Assembly: GCA_024195265.1 (NCBI GenBank)
Contig: JAJLRJ010000007.1
Location: 13,330,328-13,394,327, forward strand
Direction: 5' to 3'
DNA: 64,000 bases
DNA from: Dendrophyllia cribrosa
Lineage: Eukaryota; Cnidaria; Anthozoa; Scleractinia; Dendrophylliidae
Shown here: piece after piece, positions 41,194 to 63,875 of the stretch
Layout: each line of letters begins with the position of its first letter
Numbering within the stretch: position 1 is the stretch's first letter
Program-made: the position numbers and the translations under genes
Notes under the pieces: generated by a model
The model's input: the letters and a program-made list of their open reading frames with translations, nothing else
Databases searched by the model: none
Told to the model about the DNA's origin: nothing

Positions 41194-44100
41194 GCTCCCA
41201 TTTAGGGGTTCAAATTCATGGTTTGGTACCACAAAGTGTGTTTAGATAAAAAATAATCACTGTCAAAGAAATATTCAACAATCAGATGATGTCAAGAACA
41301 AGCCCTCAAACAAAGTACATCAGACAGGAAGAGGAGCGAGTGAGTGTGAGTGAGTGCGAGTAAGGACCTTCAACTGTCTGTGAATCAGAGCTAAGTTCCT
41401 TGTAGACTGAACTTTCTGTCCAACTCATTAGAAGTGCTGTTAGTAGTGCAACAAATAATAATATGTAATCACTCACCGCACCAAAAAGAGACTTTCCCTG
41501 CACAGCATCAACAAACTGTTCTGCGATCTCCTTTGCAACTCTTGTTTGTGCTTCAACAGTGCTGGCACCAAGATGGGGACAAGCTATTACACTCGGATGC
41601 TGGACTAACTGTGCTGACACTCCTGTAGCAGAAAAATACAATACATTAATATCACTCTATAAACTGTGTAGCAATGCACTAATATTATACTCACACTACA
41701 GTATGACAGGTACAATGATAAAGCTACACAATTCACACTACAGTATGACAGGTACAGTGATAAAGCTTTACATACCCACACTACAGTATGACAGGTACAG
41801 TGATAAAGCTACACATACTCACACTACAGTATGAGGGGGGCGTAAGGGGTGTCTGAAAACCGCAAAACCGCAATAAAAATATAGCAAAACTGCATCAAAA
41901 TTTTCTTAAAAACCAAAACCGCATCTAAAATAATCAAAATAGCACAATAATCAAATGTAAATTATAGTTATATACAACGGCTACTGCCACACATGTGTTT
42001 CACATCAAATATTTTCTTTAAACAGCAAGGTTACCTTAAAATAAGTCAAGCATCAGTACAAAAGTCGGTGAGCAGTTCAACCAGAAGACATAATATCCGT
42101 TTACTTCCAGAACAAAGGTCAAAAACAGCAAATTCTTTAGTTTTTGGCAGCTGCAAAACCAAATGTTAGGACGGAAAAAACACCATCAAACCGCATCGAA
42201 AATAACGAAATTCCGCAAACCGCTTAGCACTATAAAACCGTGAAACAGTAGCTTTGAGCGAAAGAAACCGCGAAACCGAGCCAAAAAAAGGGCAAAACCA
42301 CATGACTGCAAACCCTTACGCCCCCCTCCAGTATGACAGGTACAATGATAAAGCTACACATACTCACACTACAGTATGACAGGTACAGTGATAAAGCAAA
42401 GGCTCCTATGAGCCAACTTGTGAAATACAAAACATTTGGATCCTCCCATCTTCTAGACGTTTTGCTTCACCAAGCTTAACCCCCTGCATTCAACTCCCCA
42501 CCTTCCCCTCCCACCAATTCCCCACTCCCGACACTATGAAAACTACCATAATACTCTTTAATGTGCAGGTTTGGGTGGTGCTTGATGTAAGCCTGATTTT
42601 TCCAATTTCTTTTGTTTTCTGCACGAACTGCACATGCTATGCTTCAACTTTTTGGCAATTTGCATACGGTGCACATTTGTACATGAACACACAACATCCT
42701 TGCGTTTCTACACTTTACTCTGAATTCCATTGTGCCATTCTAACAAATGAGACTTGAATAATTACACCCTGGTGAGGCTGAGCCTGCACATAAGAGATTA
42801 TTATGGTATTTTTCGGAGTGGCCTATGTTGTTCCCTTGGGTAAGGCAGGTTAACCATTACATATCGCGAGCTCAATGTTAACAGCCAATCAAGTGATCAA
42901 GTGATCAACTAAAATTTTGTCTCACTGCCATGACTCATTCAACGCTTCGCATATTCACAAGTTAAATATAACAATGATCAGTGGATTGGACTCCAGAATG
43001 TGAAGTACAAGGTGCAAGTTCTGTATGACTGTTTAGCTTGTCCAGTTCTTGACAGATGTCAGTATTTGTGTGACAGCCAGTGAATCGAAAAAAGAAGCTA
43101 AAAACATTTATATTAGAAGAAAAGCCTTGTTTGCCTATCACAGTAGTCTTGTCCAGGAAATCCCCTCCTCCCCTCCCCTCCCCTTATTCACCCCTGCCCC
43201 ACCCCTTAGGATGGAGTCAGATCCAACACTGTGGTGGGTCTCTTGTTTCAGACCAGGTCATGTTTTACATTGCAAACAAGTAACTTACCAGTAGGTGGTT
43301 CACTTTCAAACACATCAAGGCCTGCTCCACCACACTGACCAGACTCCAAGGCCTTCAAAAGAGAAGCTTCGTCGATAATGCCACCACGGGCACAGTTCAC
43401 CACATAAACACCCTTCTTACAGAGGGGGAATGTCTTATCACCAAGAAGGCCTGGGTATAAAAAAGACATCATGATCATCTCTACCAGAGAACAGAATTCA
43501 GTCACTCAACAAACATCAATTTATCAGTATTTGTCACACTAGACATGGGACTATATCACTTTATTATTTAAATTCCCTTTAAACCACAGAGTACTTTGTG
43601 CCAGGTGTTAATTTGGAATTGAAAATACAGTGACAGATGCTATAAAGAACAGACTGAAAATCAAGTATACATATAGAACTTAGAGCGGGAAAATAATTTG
43701 TGATACTAATTGTAAAGAGCCTCTAGCGGCAGAGCTCCATACTCATAGAGCCATGCCCATCAATTTTCATGGTCATGACTAGTGTAATGTTTCATGGTCA
43801 TGTTTGACATTGTGCAGGGTTAGCTCGCGGGTGCGTACGATGTTGTGCAGGGCTAGCTTGCAGACGCGTACGACATTGTGCAGGGTTAGCTTGCAGGTGC
43901 ATACGACATCGCCCAACATGCATGTACGACGTAGCACAACATCTGGGATTTTAGGAATTTGGAAACGAAAATGAGGCTTTATTTTTTGCGCGCATTCTGC
44001 AGCTACACGGCCTATGTAACAGCTACAGTAAACACTTTTGAATATGAGAATTTAGGGAGCTCCACTGTTAGGCTAAGCCTACCTATATATATTAATTAAC

Positions 44101-47100
44101 TTTGAATCATTTGTATAAAATTGTTAATGGTGAGTTTAAACAAAAAACCTACCATGGGGAAGGTCCAAGACCATGGCAGTAAAATTCAAAATGGGCATTT
44201 GTTTAAGTAAAGAAGAGAGGAGAGGATGCATTTATTTAAGAAAAAATAATAATAACGGTAATAATACAAATTAAACTATGCAGACCTCTTGTCTGAGGAA
44301 TGAGAGGGGTGTGGACTGTAATGTAATCTGCTTTTGGCCACAGTTCGTCTAATTCCATCCACTCAATGTTGTACTTAGCTGCCTCATCAGCTGGAACAAG
44401 GGGATCATAACCGATAGTCTACAAAAACAAAACAATAAGTTTCTTAAAATGTAAAATCGCACATTTGGTTGGTTAGCCCTTGAAGCCCCATGAAGTAATA
44501 ATCACCAAAGAGAGGTCATGAGAATTAAGGAAATGATCACCCAATATTAATTCTCTAAACTTGATATTCTAACAACTTCTCTCCACTAATTTCTAAAAGG
44601 AATGTACAGAGACGAGGAAGGAGAATTTGTATTTTAATATTAATTGGGGATTAAAGGGATAGTATCACGAGGTCGAAACTTGAAAACGTCGGCCCACTTT
44701 TCAAGTTTGATTCCTCAAATTCAAAAAGGCCGTCGAGAAGTGGAGGTATTTGTTGAATCAAAAAATCCGTTTTGATAGCCAAAAGAAAGAAAAAATCACT
44801 TTTAACAGTGATATGTCCAAAATTCCGGTGCAAGAATAGTGAACAGTGCCGCGCGTGGAACCTCGTGATACTATCCCTTTAAAGGGTCAAAAACTTTGCA
44901 AAGGAAGTCCTGGGGATAGGGTTGGGCTGTTAAACATCAAAACAAGAACCAGCCTTTTCGCTCATTTGATTAGAAAACATAGTTGTATGTTCTCACCGTC
45001 ACTCCATAAGACTGCATACGATGAGCTACTTCTCTGCCAATCCTTCCTAAGCCAACAATTGCAAGAGTTTTGCCAAGCAGTTCACTTCCCATGTACTAAA
45101 AAAATAAATGTTAAAATAATTAATTGAATCAAAAGGTCAGCTTCCAGAAGGCTGTAGGAAGTATCCCTATATATCTTAATTATATTTTCACCAACTGTAA
45201 TCAAATTACCAATCTTTTGAATAGCAAAATAACCTGGAGCTCTAGCCTGCAAATGTTTGCATTAATAGGTGGGAAACATTTGAATGACAAAAACACAAGC
45301 AGATAGGCCTAATTTAGAAACTTAAAAGTTGTTAGCATAAACTTACAAAAAATGTAAGCTCTGAAAGCCATTGCCGGTAGATCAAGACAACATCTTAATA
45401 CTACATAAAATTATTGTGCCACCTCTTTATTGTAAAGATCGATCAAATGAAGAATTCACAATGGGATCGAGGCATCAACAACATCTAAAACATCCTCAGT
45501 ATTCACTTGTTACTATAATTATTATTATCACATCCCAATACAAAAGATTCATACAAGCAGAACACATTGCTCTTTGAACTAGTAAGGTTTTGTCGCTTAT
45601 AATAAATGTAATTTCCATTCTCTACTGTCAACTATTGTTACTTGCTTCCGTTATCTGTAACTAACTACTGTATTTTCTGATTTTGCTTTGTATTTAATAA
45701 TGTTGTTATTAAAAAAAATCAGGACATACCTTTTTCCTGTCCCATTTTCCTTCCTTCATAGAGGCTGCTGCCTGAGGGATGTGTCTGTATCAAATTGTAC
45801 ACAAACAACTATATTAGCAAGGTTTCTAATTTAATTGGTACATAGATATTGATCTTATCCCATTAAAATGTCATTTGAAATTCTGTGACACTTTGTGGAT
45901 TAAAGCAACATTTCAAACAGGTCACAACAATAGCAGCCTCCAAAAATTCAAGGAAATTTCAATCATTTTTTTTTTTCACAAGATGGAAGTAATCAATGTT
46001 TATTATGTCACAGGCATACCAACAAAGAAAACATCTGAGTTCCTGATGAGAATGGAAGCCATGCCTTTCGACAACTGGTCACACCATCAATCCGTTAAGC
46101 CAATGAGAATTCACAGAGAACTGAGTAATTTTCCTTCATTTTATTTTTTTTCCAAAATGTTATAAGTTTAAGAAAAATGATAACGGTTTTGATTTTAAAG
46201 CCATGTTTTGACAGCTCTTCTGTCATCTTCAGTTGCAAAGTTGAATTTATAATAAGTACATAGAAATGCTAATGAGAAAAAACTATAACAAAATAATTAA
46301 TGAATATGTGTATTATCACATATTTATTAATCATTTTGTTATAGAGGAGAGCTGTCAAACAATGTCTTTAAAAATCAAAACCCTTGTCGTTTTTCTTAAA
46401 CTTATAACTTGCCTGCTGCTATCTAGACCTTTTCCAATATGTATTATTAAAAAGAATGGAGACTGGTTGGGAGAATTGACATGTGATCAGGGGCAGATCC
46501 AGGGTAGGGGTTGAGGGGGTTGTAACCCCCCCCCCCCCCCCTTGAGCAGCATTTTTTTTTAAATTGGTTGACTCTTCTTATCTCTTCCTTGCGGCTCATA
46601 AAAATGATAGAATAAAATTTATTGTTTTATACGTAGTTGTTTCATTTCCACCAATTGACAAGTTAGGAAAAGGTAAAATCTCAGGAATGCTGAAAATGGC
46701 ATTTAAGAGGGTAAAATCGGAAATATTTTCCGCTCCCCTATAAGCTTGCGCCTGTGGCGCTCGCCGTCCATGCCCATGGCATGGAAATTTATTAAGATGT
46801 ACAACTCCCCCTTTCAGAAATTCCTGGATCCACCCTGGCCTGGTTATCAACTTACCTTGCAAGGGAACTTATAAGCACACAGGTGTGTTCAGCAGCACTT
46901 AATGTATTACCTCCAGGTGTACTACAAACAAAATCAGAAATCAAATCAGAAATCAGCACTTCAAGTATCAATGAGTAATTTACTTAAAAAGCACGAAATG
47001 TGCCAAAAAGAAAGGCCTATCATTGTTCAAGGCCGGTAAACACATAGAACCCATACAAATCAGAGCATAAGTACAAGTAATTAAGCACAAGACATATGAG

Positions 47101-49773
47101 AAGCAAATCCGGGGATAAGCCTGCCCTTATCTTGCAAAAAATAAGCCCCTAAGGCCTTTCAGTCTGTAGCATTTTCACTTCCCCCATTCACTTGGGATCT
47201 CTCCCCCCCCCCCCCCCCCCCTCTCCTCCCTCCCTGCCCCATGATGGAGTTTGGATCTGTATCTGCGCATTATGTATAAATCATTGTGACACAAGCATAA
47301 ATTCAAGCAGCATGACAAAAAGAACTGATCAATTAGAAGGTTCAGTCATTGGATCATCTGTGAAAACTGAGGATATTAACACAAGTATGAGAACATATTA
47401 AAGTTTAACAAATAGCATCTGCCATATAACATACTCTTAGCATGCTATGGTGATCAAACTCGGATATGTGACCAACAGACCGTTTTAAAAAATTCATAAA
47501 ATACCTTATCACTTTGGGCTAGACTTTACAATACCCGGCCACTCTGAAGTCGCATTACTCATGCATCGCGGCCCGCGGTCCCACGGTGAATGAATAAGTT
47601 CAAATTTGTGACACCGCGGTCCGCGGTCCCACGGTATCGTGAATACCGCTTGATAAAAAGAACGCGGGCTTTGATAAGTCAAAAATATAATTTTTACATT
47701 TTTTGGCTATTAAAATTAGGAGTTTAGCGCTGATCTACAAGGGCTCTACATGGAAATGGTTAGCTTTCATTTATTGTTAGGGTAACACCATACACATCTT
47801 AAACTTTGTGGGTTAAGCGCTGATCTATAGTGATTAGGGCTAAGAACTGCCTCGAAATGGTTAGCTTTCATTTGTTGTTACGGTAACACCATACTAATCT
47901 TAACTCATTGCCTTCAGGTCTTTAAAATTTCAGACGAATTCGTCTGATGACGAATAACACTCGCAAAAAATTGCGTTACATCCGATTGCCTCCAAATTTG
48001 GCCCACAGGAAGTTAATAGATTTAGCTAATTATGTGCCTAGTTCCAGCCCCCATCGTGTTTTGAGCTTCACGCAACGAATTTGTGTCAGACGGCTTCTGC
48101 GAAGAATGAAAGCTTGCATCGACGAATTTCAACCAAATACAAGTCAAGCAAGTTATTTTGAAGGATTCTGGAGGATAATAGGCCAAACAAACGCGAAAAT
48201 CGACGAAAGAAAACAGTAAGAATCTTTGTTTCAAATTCGCCGAGTAGGCGAGAGTAGGCCAGTCTGGCACACATTCTGTTGAAACGCAGTGAAATCCGTC
48301 CCGCTGAGCTTTTTGCCTTCAAAGCCTTGTTTATTTTGATGACTTCTATCAGTGAATTCATGTTTGCTTGTTTTTAACTCGATATTTCGCCGAGAAACTA
48401 AAAAATAAAGCGGCTTTTGAAAGTAAATATCGGGTCACGAGGTGACGCTCAAGTCTATTTCGACCGATATTCGGTATTTTTTGCTTAGATATTGAAGAAA
48501 AAAATTATTTCTACTGTATTACATAAAATAGACAACTTTCCTGGCAAAATTACACTCCTAACCGTGGACCACGGTGGCAGGGAAAACTTATATATCATTA
48601 TTATTCATCGACTGTGGCACCGCGGACTGCGGTGGCAGGGAAAACTTATACATCATTATTATTCATCGACTGTGGCACCACGGACCGCGGTGGCAGGGAA
48701 ACCTTATACATCATTATTATTCATCGACTGTGGCACCACGGACCGCGGTGGCAGGGAAACCTTATACATCATTATTATTCATCGACTGTGGCACCACGGA
48801 CCGCGGTGGCAGGGAAACCTTATACATCATTATTATTCATCGACTGTGGCACCACGGACCGCGGTGGCAGGGAAACCTTATACATCATTATTATTCATCG
48901 ACTGTGGCACCGTGGACCGCGGTGGCAGGGAAAACTTACACATCATTATTACTAATAGAAATATTTTTCTTCCACTGCGTGACCGCGGGCCATGTCGCGT
49001 AAGTAACGCTTTCTGAGTGGCCGGGTATTGTAAAGTTGCTCCTCACTTTGTTTAGAAAATGCCATGCCGTGAGAAGTAACTTGACACTTCAGTACTTTTA
49101 CAATTTCCATGTAATTTAACAGACACACACTATCAACAAATATGTAGCAAAAAAAATACCCTGGCAAGAAGAACAATTCTAATGCTATTTTCTCGATACC
49201 CAGAAGGATCAATATTGCTCTACTGTAATCTTTATTTCAAAACCGGTTTTGCCCATAATCGAATTAGGAAATGCACAAAATTTGAACACAATCAAGGCGT
49301 GACTGATTTTTTTTGGAGAGTAACAATAAAAATAAATTGTCTGATATAATTGAAATCCACGAAAAGCTAATGCGATTTAAATGAACTCACTTCATAACGA
49401 TGATTCCTTGAAGCGAAGCTGCAGGAATATCAATGTTATCGACACCTGTGCCTGCTCGACCGATAATTTTGAGGTTCTTTCCTGCTTTAATCACATCGGC
49501 CGTCACTTTGGTTGCTGAACGGACAATCAGACCGTCATAATTCTGGAACAAACAGAGTAATGCGGTGAAAAGGGAAGTAAAATCGGTGTAAAACAACTGA
49601 GTTAGCTTACTACATAAACTGAGCAAACTTACCGGTATTTCTGCAAGAAGCTCTTCTTTTGTTAGCTTTGTTTTCAAGTCGACAGCGATACCATTCGCTT
49701 CCAAAATCGTTTTACAACAGCTATCCACACTATCGCTGATCAAAACGCGCTTCAGATCTAAAGTAAACGCCAT
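39580..49773 (-). CDS. PHGDH: D-3-phosphoglycerate dehydrogenase, 10 exons
   Basis: Catalyses NAD-dependent oxidation of 3-phosphoglycerate, the first step of cytosolic serine synthesis. Exons in transcript order: 49773-49633, 49542-49391, 46921-46856, 45784-45730, 45095-44997, 44418-44286, 43450-43289, 41622-41477, 41072-40782, 39918-39580. All are GT-AG and phases join to 527 aa; the human enzyme has 533. The start [15 protein letters not shown] matches the family N-terminus. Visible motifs are [26 protein letters not shown], the NAD-binding GLGRIG (153-158), YDPL and NCARGGI. The catalytic triad is conserved: R237, E266 (ESEPP) and H286 (CPHLGAST). The C-terminal regulatory part (exons 9-10) is present but diverged, as usual. 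Introns carry several MITEs, a 58-bp array and poly-G. The gene starts 2.3 kb downstream of the receptor-like gene's stop, on the same strand. It appears intact. Confidence 0.95.
40490..40725. repeat. Dispersed repeat with inverted core, copy A
   Basis: The flanks GGACACCCTATGTATCTT and AAAATCCAAGATTTCAGTGA match copy B (57240-57485) in the same orientation. The central about 90 bases (GACTGGATCATGTAAATATG and onward) match B only in reverse complement. It lies in PHGDH intron 9. Confidence 0.8.
41159..41192. repeat. 34-base poly-G with MITE fragment
   Basis: The G run is followed by TGCTCCCATTTAGGGG and TTTGGTACC, probably a degraded end of the ACTCCCATATAAAA MITE family. It is in PHGDH intron 8. 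Confidence 0.8.
41690..42400. repeat. About 42-bp tandem repeat interrupted by a MITE
   Basis: Units of CACTACAGTATGACAGGTAC followed by AGTGATAAAGCTACACAT occur at 41694-41832 and again at 42329-42400. A 496-bp element splits the array. The location is the intron between PHGDH exons 7 and 8. Confidence 0.9.
41833..42328. mobile_element. MITE with GAGGGGGGCGTAAGGG ends and 6-bp target duplication
   Basis: A perfect 16-bp terminal inverted repeat (GAGGGGGGCGTAAGGG) is flanked by CAGTAT at 41827-41832 and 42329-42334. The interior is built of AAACCGC-like words. The superfamily is unclear from the duplication length. Confidence 0.85.
42405..43285. other. PHGDH intron, no further feature seen
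   Basis: Intron sequence between exons 7 and 8, with a C-rich stretch at 43160-43205. Nothing recognisable. Confidence 0.4.
43790..43935. repeat. About 40-bp tandem repeat, 3 copies
   Basis: The unit is around GACATTGTGCAGGGTTAGCT and CGCAGGTGCGTAC, with variants. It lies in PHGDH intron 6. Confidence 0.75.
44653..44880. mobile_element. MITE, 228 bp, AAAGGGATAGTATCACGAGG ends
   Basis: The left end AAAGGGATAGTATCACGAGG is reverse-complemented at the right end (CCTCGTGATACTATCCCTTT). It lies about 115 bases from PHGDH exon 5. Confidence 0.9.
45110..45725. other. PHGDH intron 4, no feature seen
   Basis: AT-rich intron sequence with no recognisable repeat or gene. Confidence 0.4.
46160..46407. 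mobile_element. Foldback MITE with inner palindrome
   Basis: About 55-base terminal inverted repeats start TTATAAGTTTAAGAAAAA and extend to TTTGACAGCTC. The centre holds a second hairpin (TAACAAAATAATTAATGAAT and its complement). PHGDH intron 3. Confidence 0.85.
46488..46838. mobile_element. MITE ending about 18 bases from the exon 3 donor of PHGDH
   Basis: The left end CAGGGGCAGATCCAGGGTAG and the right end CTGGATCCACCCTGG are imperfect inverted repeats. A poly-C run follows the left end. The right end lies just inside intron 3, whose donor is at 46855. Confidence 0.65.
47947..48219 (+). CDS. Small unrecognised frame inside the 1.5-kb element
   Basis: A 90-codon frame begins [20 protein letters not shown]. 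It is basic ([18 protein letters not shown]) and non-repetitive. It ends shortly after a possible donor (ACA|GTAAGA). It may be the first exon of a transposon protein. I recognise no family. Confidence 0.25.
   Translation: MTNNTRKKLRYIRLPPNLAHRKLIDLANYVPSSSPHRVLSFTQRICVRRLLRRMKACIDEFQPNTSQASYFEGFWRIIGQTNAKIDERKQ
48556..48985. repeat. 58-bp tandem array, about 7 copies
   Basis: The unit contains CCACGGACCGCGGTGGCAGG and TCATTATTATTCATCGACTG. The period is not a multiple of three, so the long frames seen across it in three phases are artefacts. Confidence 0.95.
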
Positions 49774-50165
49774 TTTTGATCCGGTTGCAGCTAAAATTAT
49801 TCCGTTGTCGCTCTCGAGCAAAGGTACATGAAATTTCCACGTGTACGCACTTTCCGAATTATGTACTCACAGCTGCGAACTGTGATTGGTTTAAAAATTC
49901 TGTCATCACGTGCTGGTATTTTCCCGCCATTATACAATTTTCCCTGCTGATTTTCAGGTGTCAGTTGCCGGTATCAAGGGCTATTTTTATTGGTTTCCAA
50001 CAAATGATGTTTCAAATAATTAGTACATTAAATTTCAAACACGAAACACTGGGAAACAATACACATTCCCTTGTAATTTTTTTTATCCACAGAAATTCCC
50101 TTACACTTGTTTGAACAAAGTCCAGAATGTAACGTCAACGTAGTTTTACATCGCGATTTTGCAAT
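49774..50165 (-). promoter_or_regulatory. Upstream region of PHGDH, promoter presumed
   Basis: Immediately 5' of the dehydrogenase ATG. No TATA box or defined motif can be assigned by eye. It contains a CACGTG-containing block at about 49839 and CATCACGTG at about 49903, possible E-box or bZIP sites. Confidence 0.25.
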
Positions 50166-50215
50166 ATGTCAACCCACGTGAAAAAATGCACAATGGAACA
50201 CTTGAAGAGGGGGGA

Positions 50216-50217
<2 letters not shown>

Positions 50218-50254
<37 letters not shown>

Positions 50255-50465
50255 GGAGAGAGGAAAATAAACATAATAAATAACTATATTTAGAGAGGAA
50301 AGCCACATTACTGGTTTTCATGCAGGTCCTCTTGGTTTTTGAGGAGTGGGGAAAACCGGAGTACCCGGAGAAAAACCTTTCGGAGCAAGGAGAGAACCAA
50401 CAACAAACTCGAGTGGCGAGTGCTCTCACCACTGCGCCACCCCTGCACCCCGTGGGATATTCAAT
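50218..50465 (-). repeat. tRNA-derived SINE followed by 36-base poly-G
   Basis: The minus-strand head GGTGGCGCAGTGGTGAGAGC (A box) starts near 50450. The body has TTTGTTGTTGGTTCTCTCC, TTTTTCTCCGGGTACTCCGG and TTTTCCCCACTCCTC, and runs to about 50280. A G run lies at 50218-50253. This is the intact reference for the split SINE at 16300-17270. Confidence 0.75.
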
Positions 50466-50587
50466 ATATTTATTACCATAGGGAATTTGACTGTCAATAT
50501 GTAAAACGACTTATAAACTTATGAATCGAAAGGATATAAATCACGCACCATCAATACGGATAACCTGCACAACAGTTCCACAACAGG

Positions 50588-50748
50588 CGCGTTTTGGGGT
50601 GCTCCAGCGGGATTTGAGGCGGGAGCGCGCAGCGCGAGCCACGCGAGGGGAGGGAAAAGAAATCACGTTTTTTTCTTTTCCCTCCTCTCGCGCGGCTTGT
50701 GCGGCTCGCGCTGCGCACTCGCTGGAACACTCCCAAAAGCGCTTTCAT
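50588..50748. mobile_element. GC-rich foldback MITE
   Basis: GCGTTTTGGGGTGCTCCAGC and CGCTGGAACACTCCCAAAAGC are imperfect inverted ends. The arms include GCGCGCAGCGCGAGC and GAGGGGAGGGAAAAGA with their complements. A similar foldback start lies at 63876. Confidence 0.75.
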
Positions 50749-50879
50749 TTCCTAAAGAGCTTAGCACACCTACAGTACCTACGGGATAATGGCACGTGCT
50801 TGTTTGCTCTATGCATTTTTTTATTGGCTGAGAACGGAAAGAAGTCAAAACTAATCGCATAAAGAACACTCTCCAAACT

Positions 50880-51060
50880 GCGGTTGAACCACTCTACAAC
50901 CGGGCCACCTTCGTACAGAAATGTCTGGCTGTTTTAGAGAGGTGGCTGTTAATACGTTACGGGGAGGACATCAATTAGATGATTTAAGTGAATTAATAAG
51001 AAGTCGGGACAAGAAAACATAGCCGTTGTGGAGAGGTGGCCGTTAGAATTGACACAAACG
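50880..51060. repeat. Scattered remnants of the GGCCACCTC minisatellite family
   Basis: CTCTACAACCGGGCCACC, GAGAGGTGGCTGTTAATACG and GTTGTGGAGAGGTGGCCGTT are diverged words of the 18-19.5 kb 17-bp repeat. Confidence 0.5.
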
Positions 51061-52061
51061 AAACTTGTTTTAAAATTTTATTAAAATAATATCAAAATAT
51101 TAAGTTTGTGTTCGACTCCTGTGCAAAACATTATAAAATAATTTCATGAATATTCATTTACAAAAAATAATATTTGTTACATTCATTTTGGAATGAAGTA
51201 ATAATATAAATATCAATTTATAAATCTACGCAAGTATGTTGTTTAGAGATGAGAGAAACTTTATTCCATCTCAGGAATAAGCAGGACAGTTTTTATTATA
51301 TATATTTTTTTTCATTTCACTATTTTATTAAGTTCAAAGAATTTGTTCATTTATAAAAAAAACAAAAGGAGAAAATTCCAACTCCTCAAGAAAACATTAG
51401 GGGCCTTCAGAATGGACTATAACTATCAGACCAAGACAAGTACGACTTTCCATATCATGTTCTTGTGCGTTGTTTAATTACTTCTCACACCATGTCATTC
51501 CAAGGGTTATGACAAAGTCTCCTCATTTACTGCTCAGCAACAAGAATTAGGATCAAGAGTGGCTGGTTTTGTAGCAGAGGGGCATGGGGGATCGAACCCA
51601 CCACCCCCCACACACCACCCCTCCTCCCTTCTCTTGCAAAAAACATACGGCCCGAAGGACTAAAAAATATCAAGTCTCTTACATTTCCAATCTCCACCCC
51701 CCCCCCCCCTCCCCCCCTCCACAACTTTCCCCACCCCTTTTACAACAGAGTCTAGATTCATGGAATTGAAAAGTCGTAGTTGTGCTGAAAATTTAAAGAT
51801 CACTAGCAATGTCCCAGTGATGAGGAGAGGGAGTCCAAATCTGCAGAAATAGAAGACGATTTATCAAACATTTTCTGATCTTATGCCCAATTAAACATTG
51901 CATTACTTTTAAAATACTCCCAGTAAACTCCGCCATAACTTAATTAGTGGAGACACAAAAACGGTCCAACTGCCAGTCTACAATACTCTAAGTGGTTTAA
52001 GACAGTTAATGGACCTCCATACGTATAATAAGTATTTTCAAAAATTTATCAAAGTTCTATT
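51060..52061 (-). other. Probable 3' untranslated region of the receptor-like gene
   Basis: Follows the stop at 52062-52064 on the minus strand. Candidate AATAAA signals (TTTATT in the plus strand) lie near 51293 and 51323. A C-rich tract occurs at 51697-51718. No other gene seen. Confidence 0.4.
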
Positions 52062-62850
<10,789 letters not shown>

Positions 62851-63474
62851 TTCTGCTTGCAGATTACGGGATGGACGAAACTGAACTGGATGGACTGGGT
62901 ACTAACACCAAGTCTCTTCATGTACATCATATATTCTACACGACTTGTCATATTGTGAAAACATCAGAACGTATTTTGACATCTAATTCAAGGAGTCTGA
63001 AGATCTTTGTAATTTTGAAACTGCATTGTATTAATTGCTCTTTCGAAATTTTCTTTAGAATTTGAGGAAATACGAGAGGCATGCAAATTTCTTACTTTTA
63101 TAATGGGACACCTTATGTAACTTACATACATCTATGGAACCAGTCTCTTTCGTGTATACCGGACGTCTTTCGTGCAGAGAGATCGACAAGGAATCAATTT
63201 CCGTTTTACACTAAATGTATACTTTATCGTATTGCCCAACGTTATTTCGTTTACCAGTACGTGTTATATTTGAACATTTTGTAATCTTTTTGCTTGATAT
63301 TCAGTGAATTCAAACTGTGTTTCTGTGCGACCGATACGTGGATAAAGATATAAAGAGGTAAGACTTAGCCAACTTTGTTTGTCTATCTGTTTCATTGCTT
63401 TTTCGATCTACATTTTCTGATGCAATTTGCAAGAAAGCCAACAGCAGCCATGGCCTACTTAGAGGCATCCTGGT

Positions 63475-63875
63475 AAGATTTCCGTACAACCCCATACATT
63501 AATTATACATGTATGCGCTATTGTTTTTCTTCAGGCGTTTTATTGTTTTGGCTTTTGTTTTAGTTTTGAGAAAAGTATGCATAACTAATGTATGGGGTTA
63601 TACGGAAATCTTTCCCCCTTGCAGAGCACAGCATGCACTTTTGCAGGGGCGTAGCTACCTGTACGCACGTGTGCACCTGAAAAAGTCGAAAAAAAAGAAA
63701 GATTTGGGACTTGAGGGTGGGGGGGGGGGGATTTTTTGAACGGCTAATCACAGCTTTTCAAACGGCCTCTGCAAGTGAATGGCTCGAATGGATAGCCGTT
63801 AGTATCGTTTTAGCATAAGAGATCACAATTGATTGTGCGTGCCTCTGAAAAAGTCCTGGCTACGCCCCTGTTTTG
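63475..63875. mobile_element. Two neighbouring MITEs at the right edge
   Basis: First, AAGATTTCCGTACAACCCCA at 63476 is reverse-complemented as ATGGGGTTATACGGAAATCT ending at 63612. Second, CAGGGGCGTAGCTACCTG at 63644 pairs with CTGGCTACGCCCCTG ending at 63870. No gene seen from 62851 to 64000. Confidence 0.75.

Larger units (their letters stand above)
47523..49036. mobile_element. 1.5-kb element with CCGCGG-rich body in PHGDH intron 2
   Basis: The ends ACTTTACAATACCCGGCCAC and GTGGCCGGGTATTGTAAAGT are exactly inverted over 20 bases. Near both ends are words such as CCGCGGTCCACGG. It holds a 58-bp array (48556-48985) and an unrecognised 90-codon frame at 47947-48219. No clear target duplication was found. 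Confidence 0.8.

Noticed and set aside
48492..49016. Three overlapping frames of 113-174 codons
   Set aside because: The 58-base array reads open in each frame; the products repeat one another.
50521..50862. 113-codon frame and a minus-strand partner
   Set aside because: Lies on a GC-rich foldback MITE; both strands are open because the element is palindromic.
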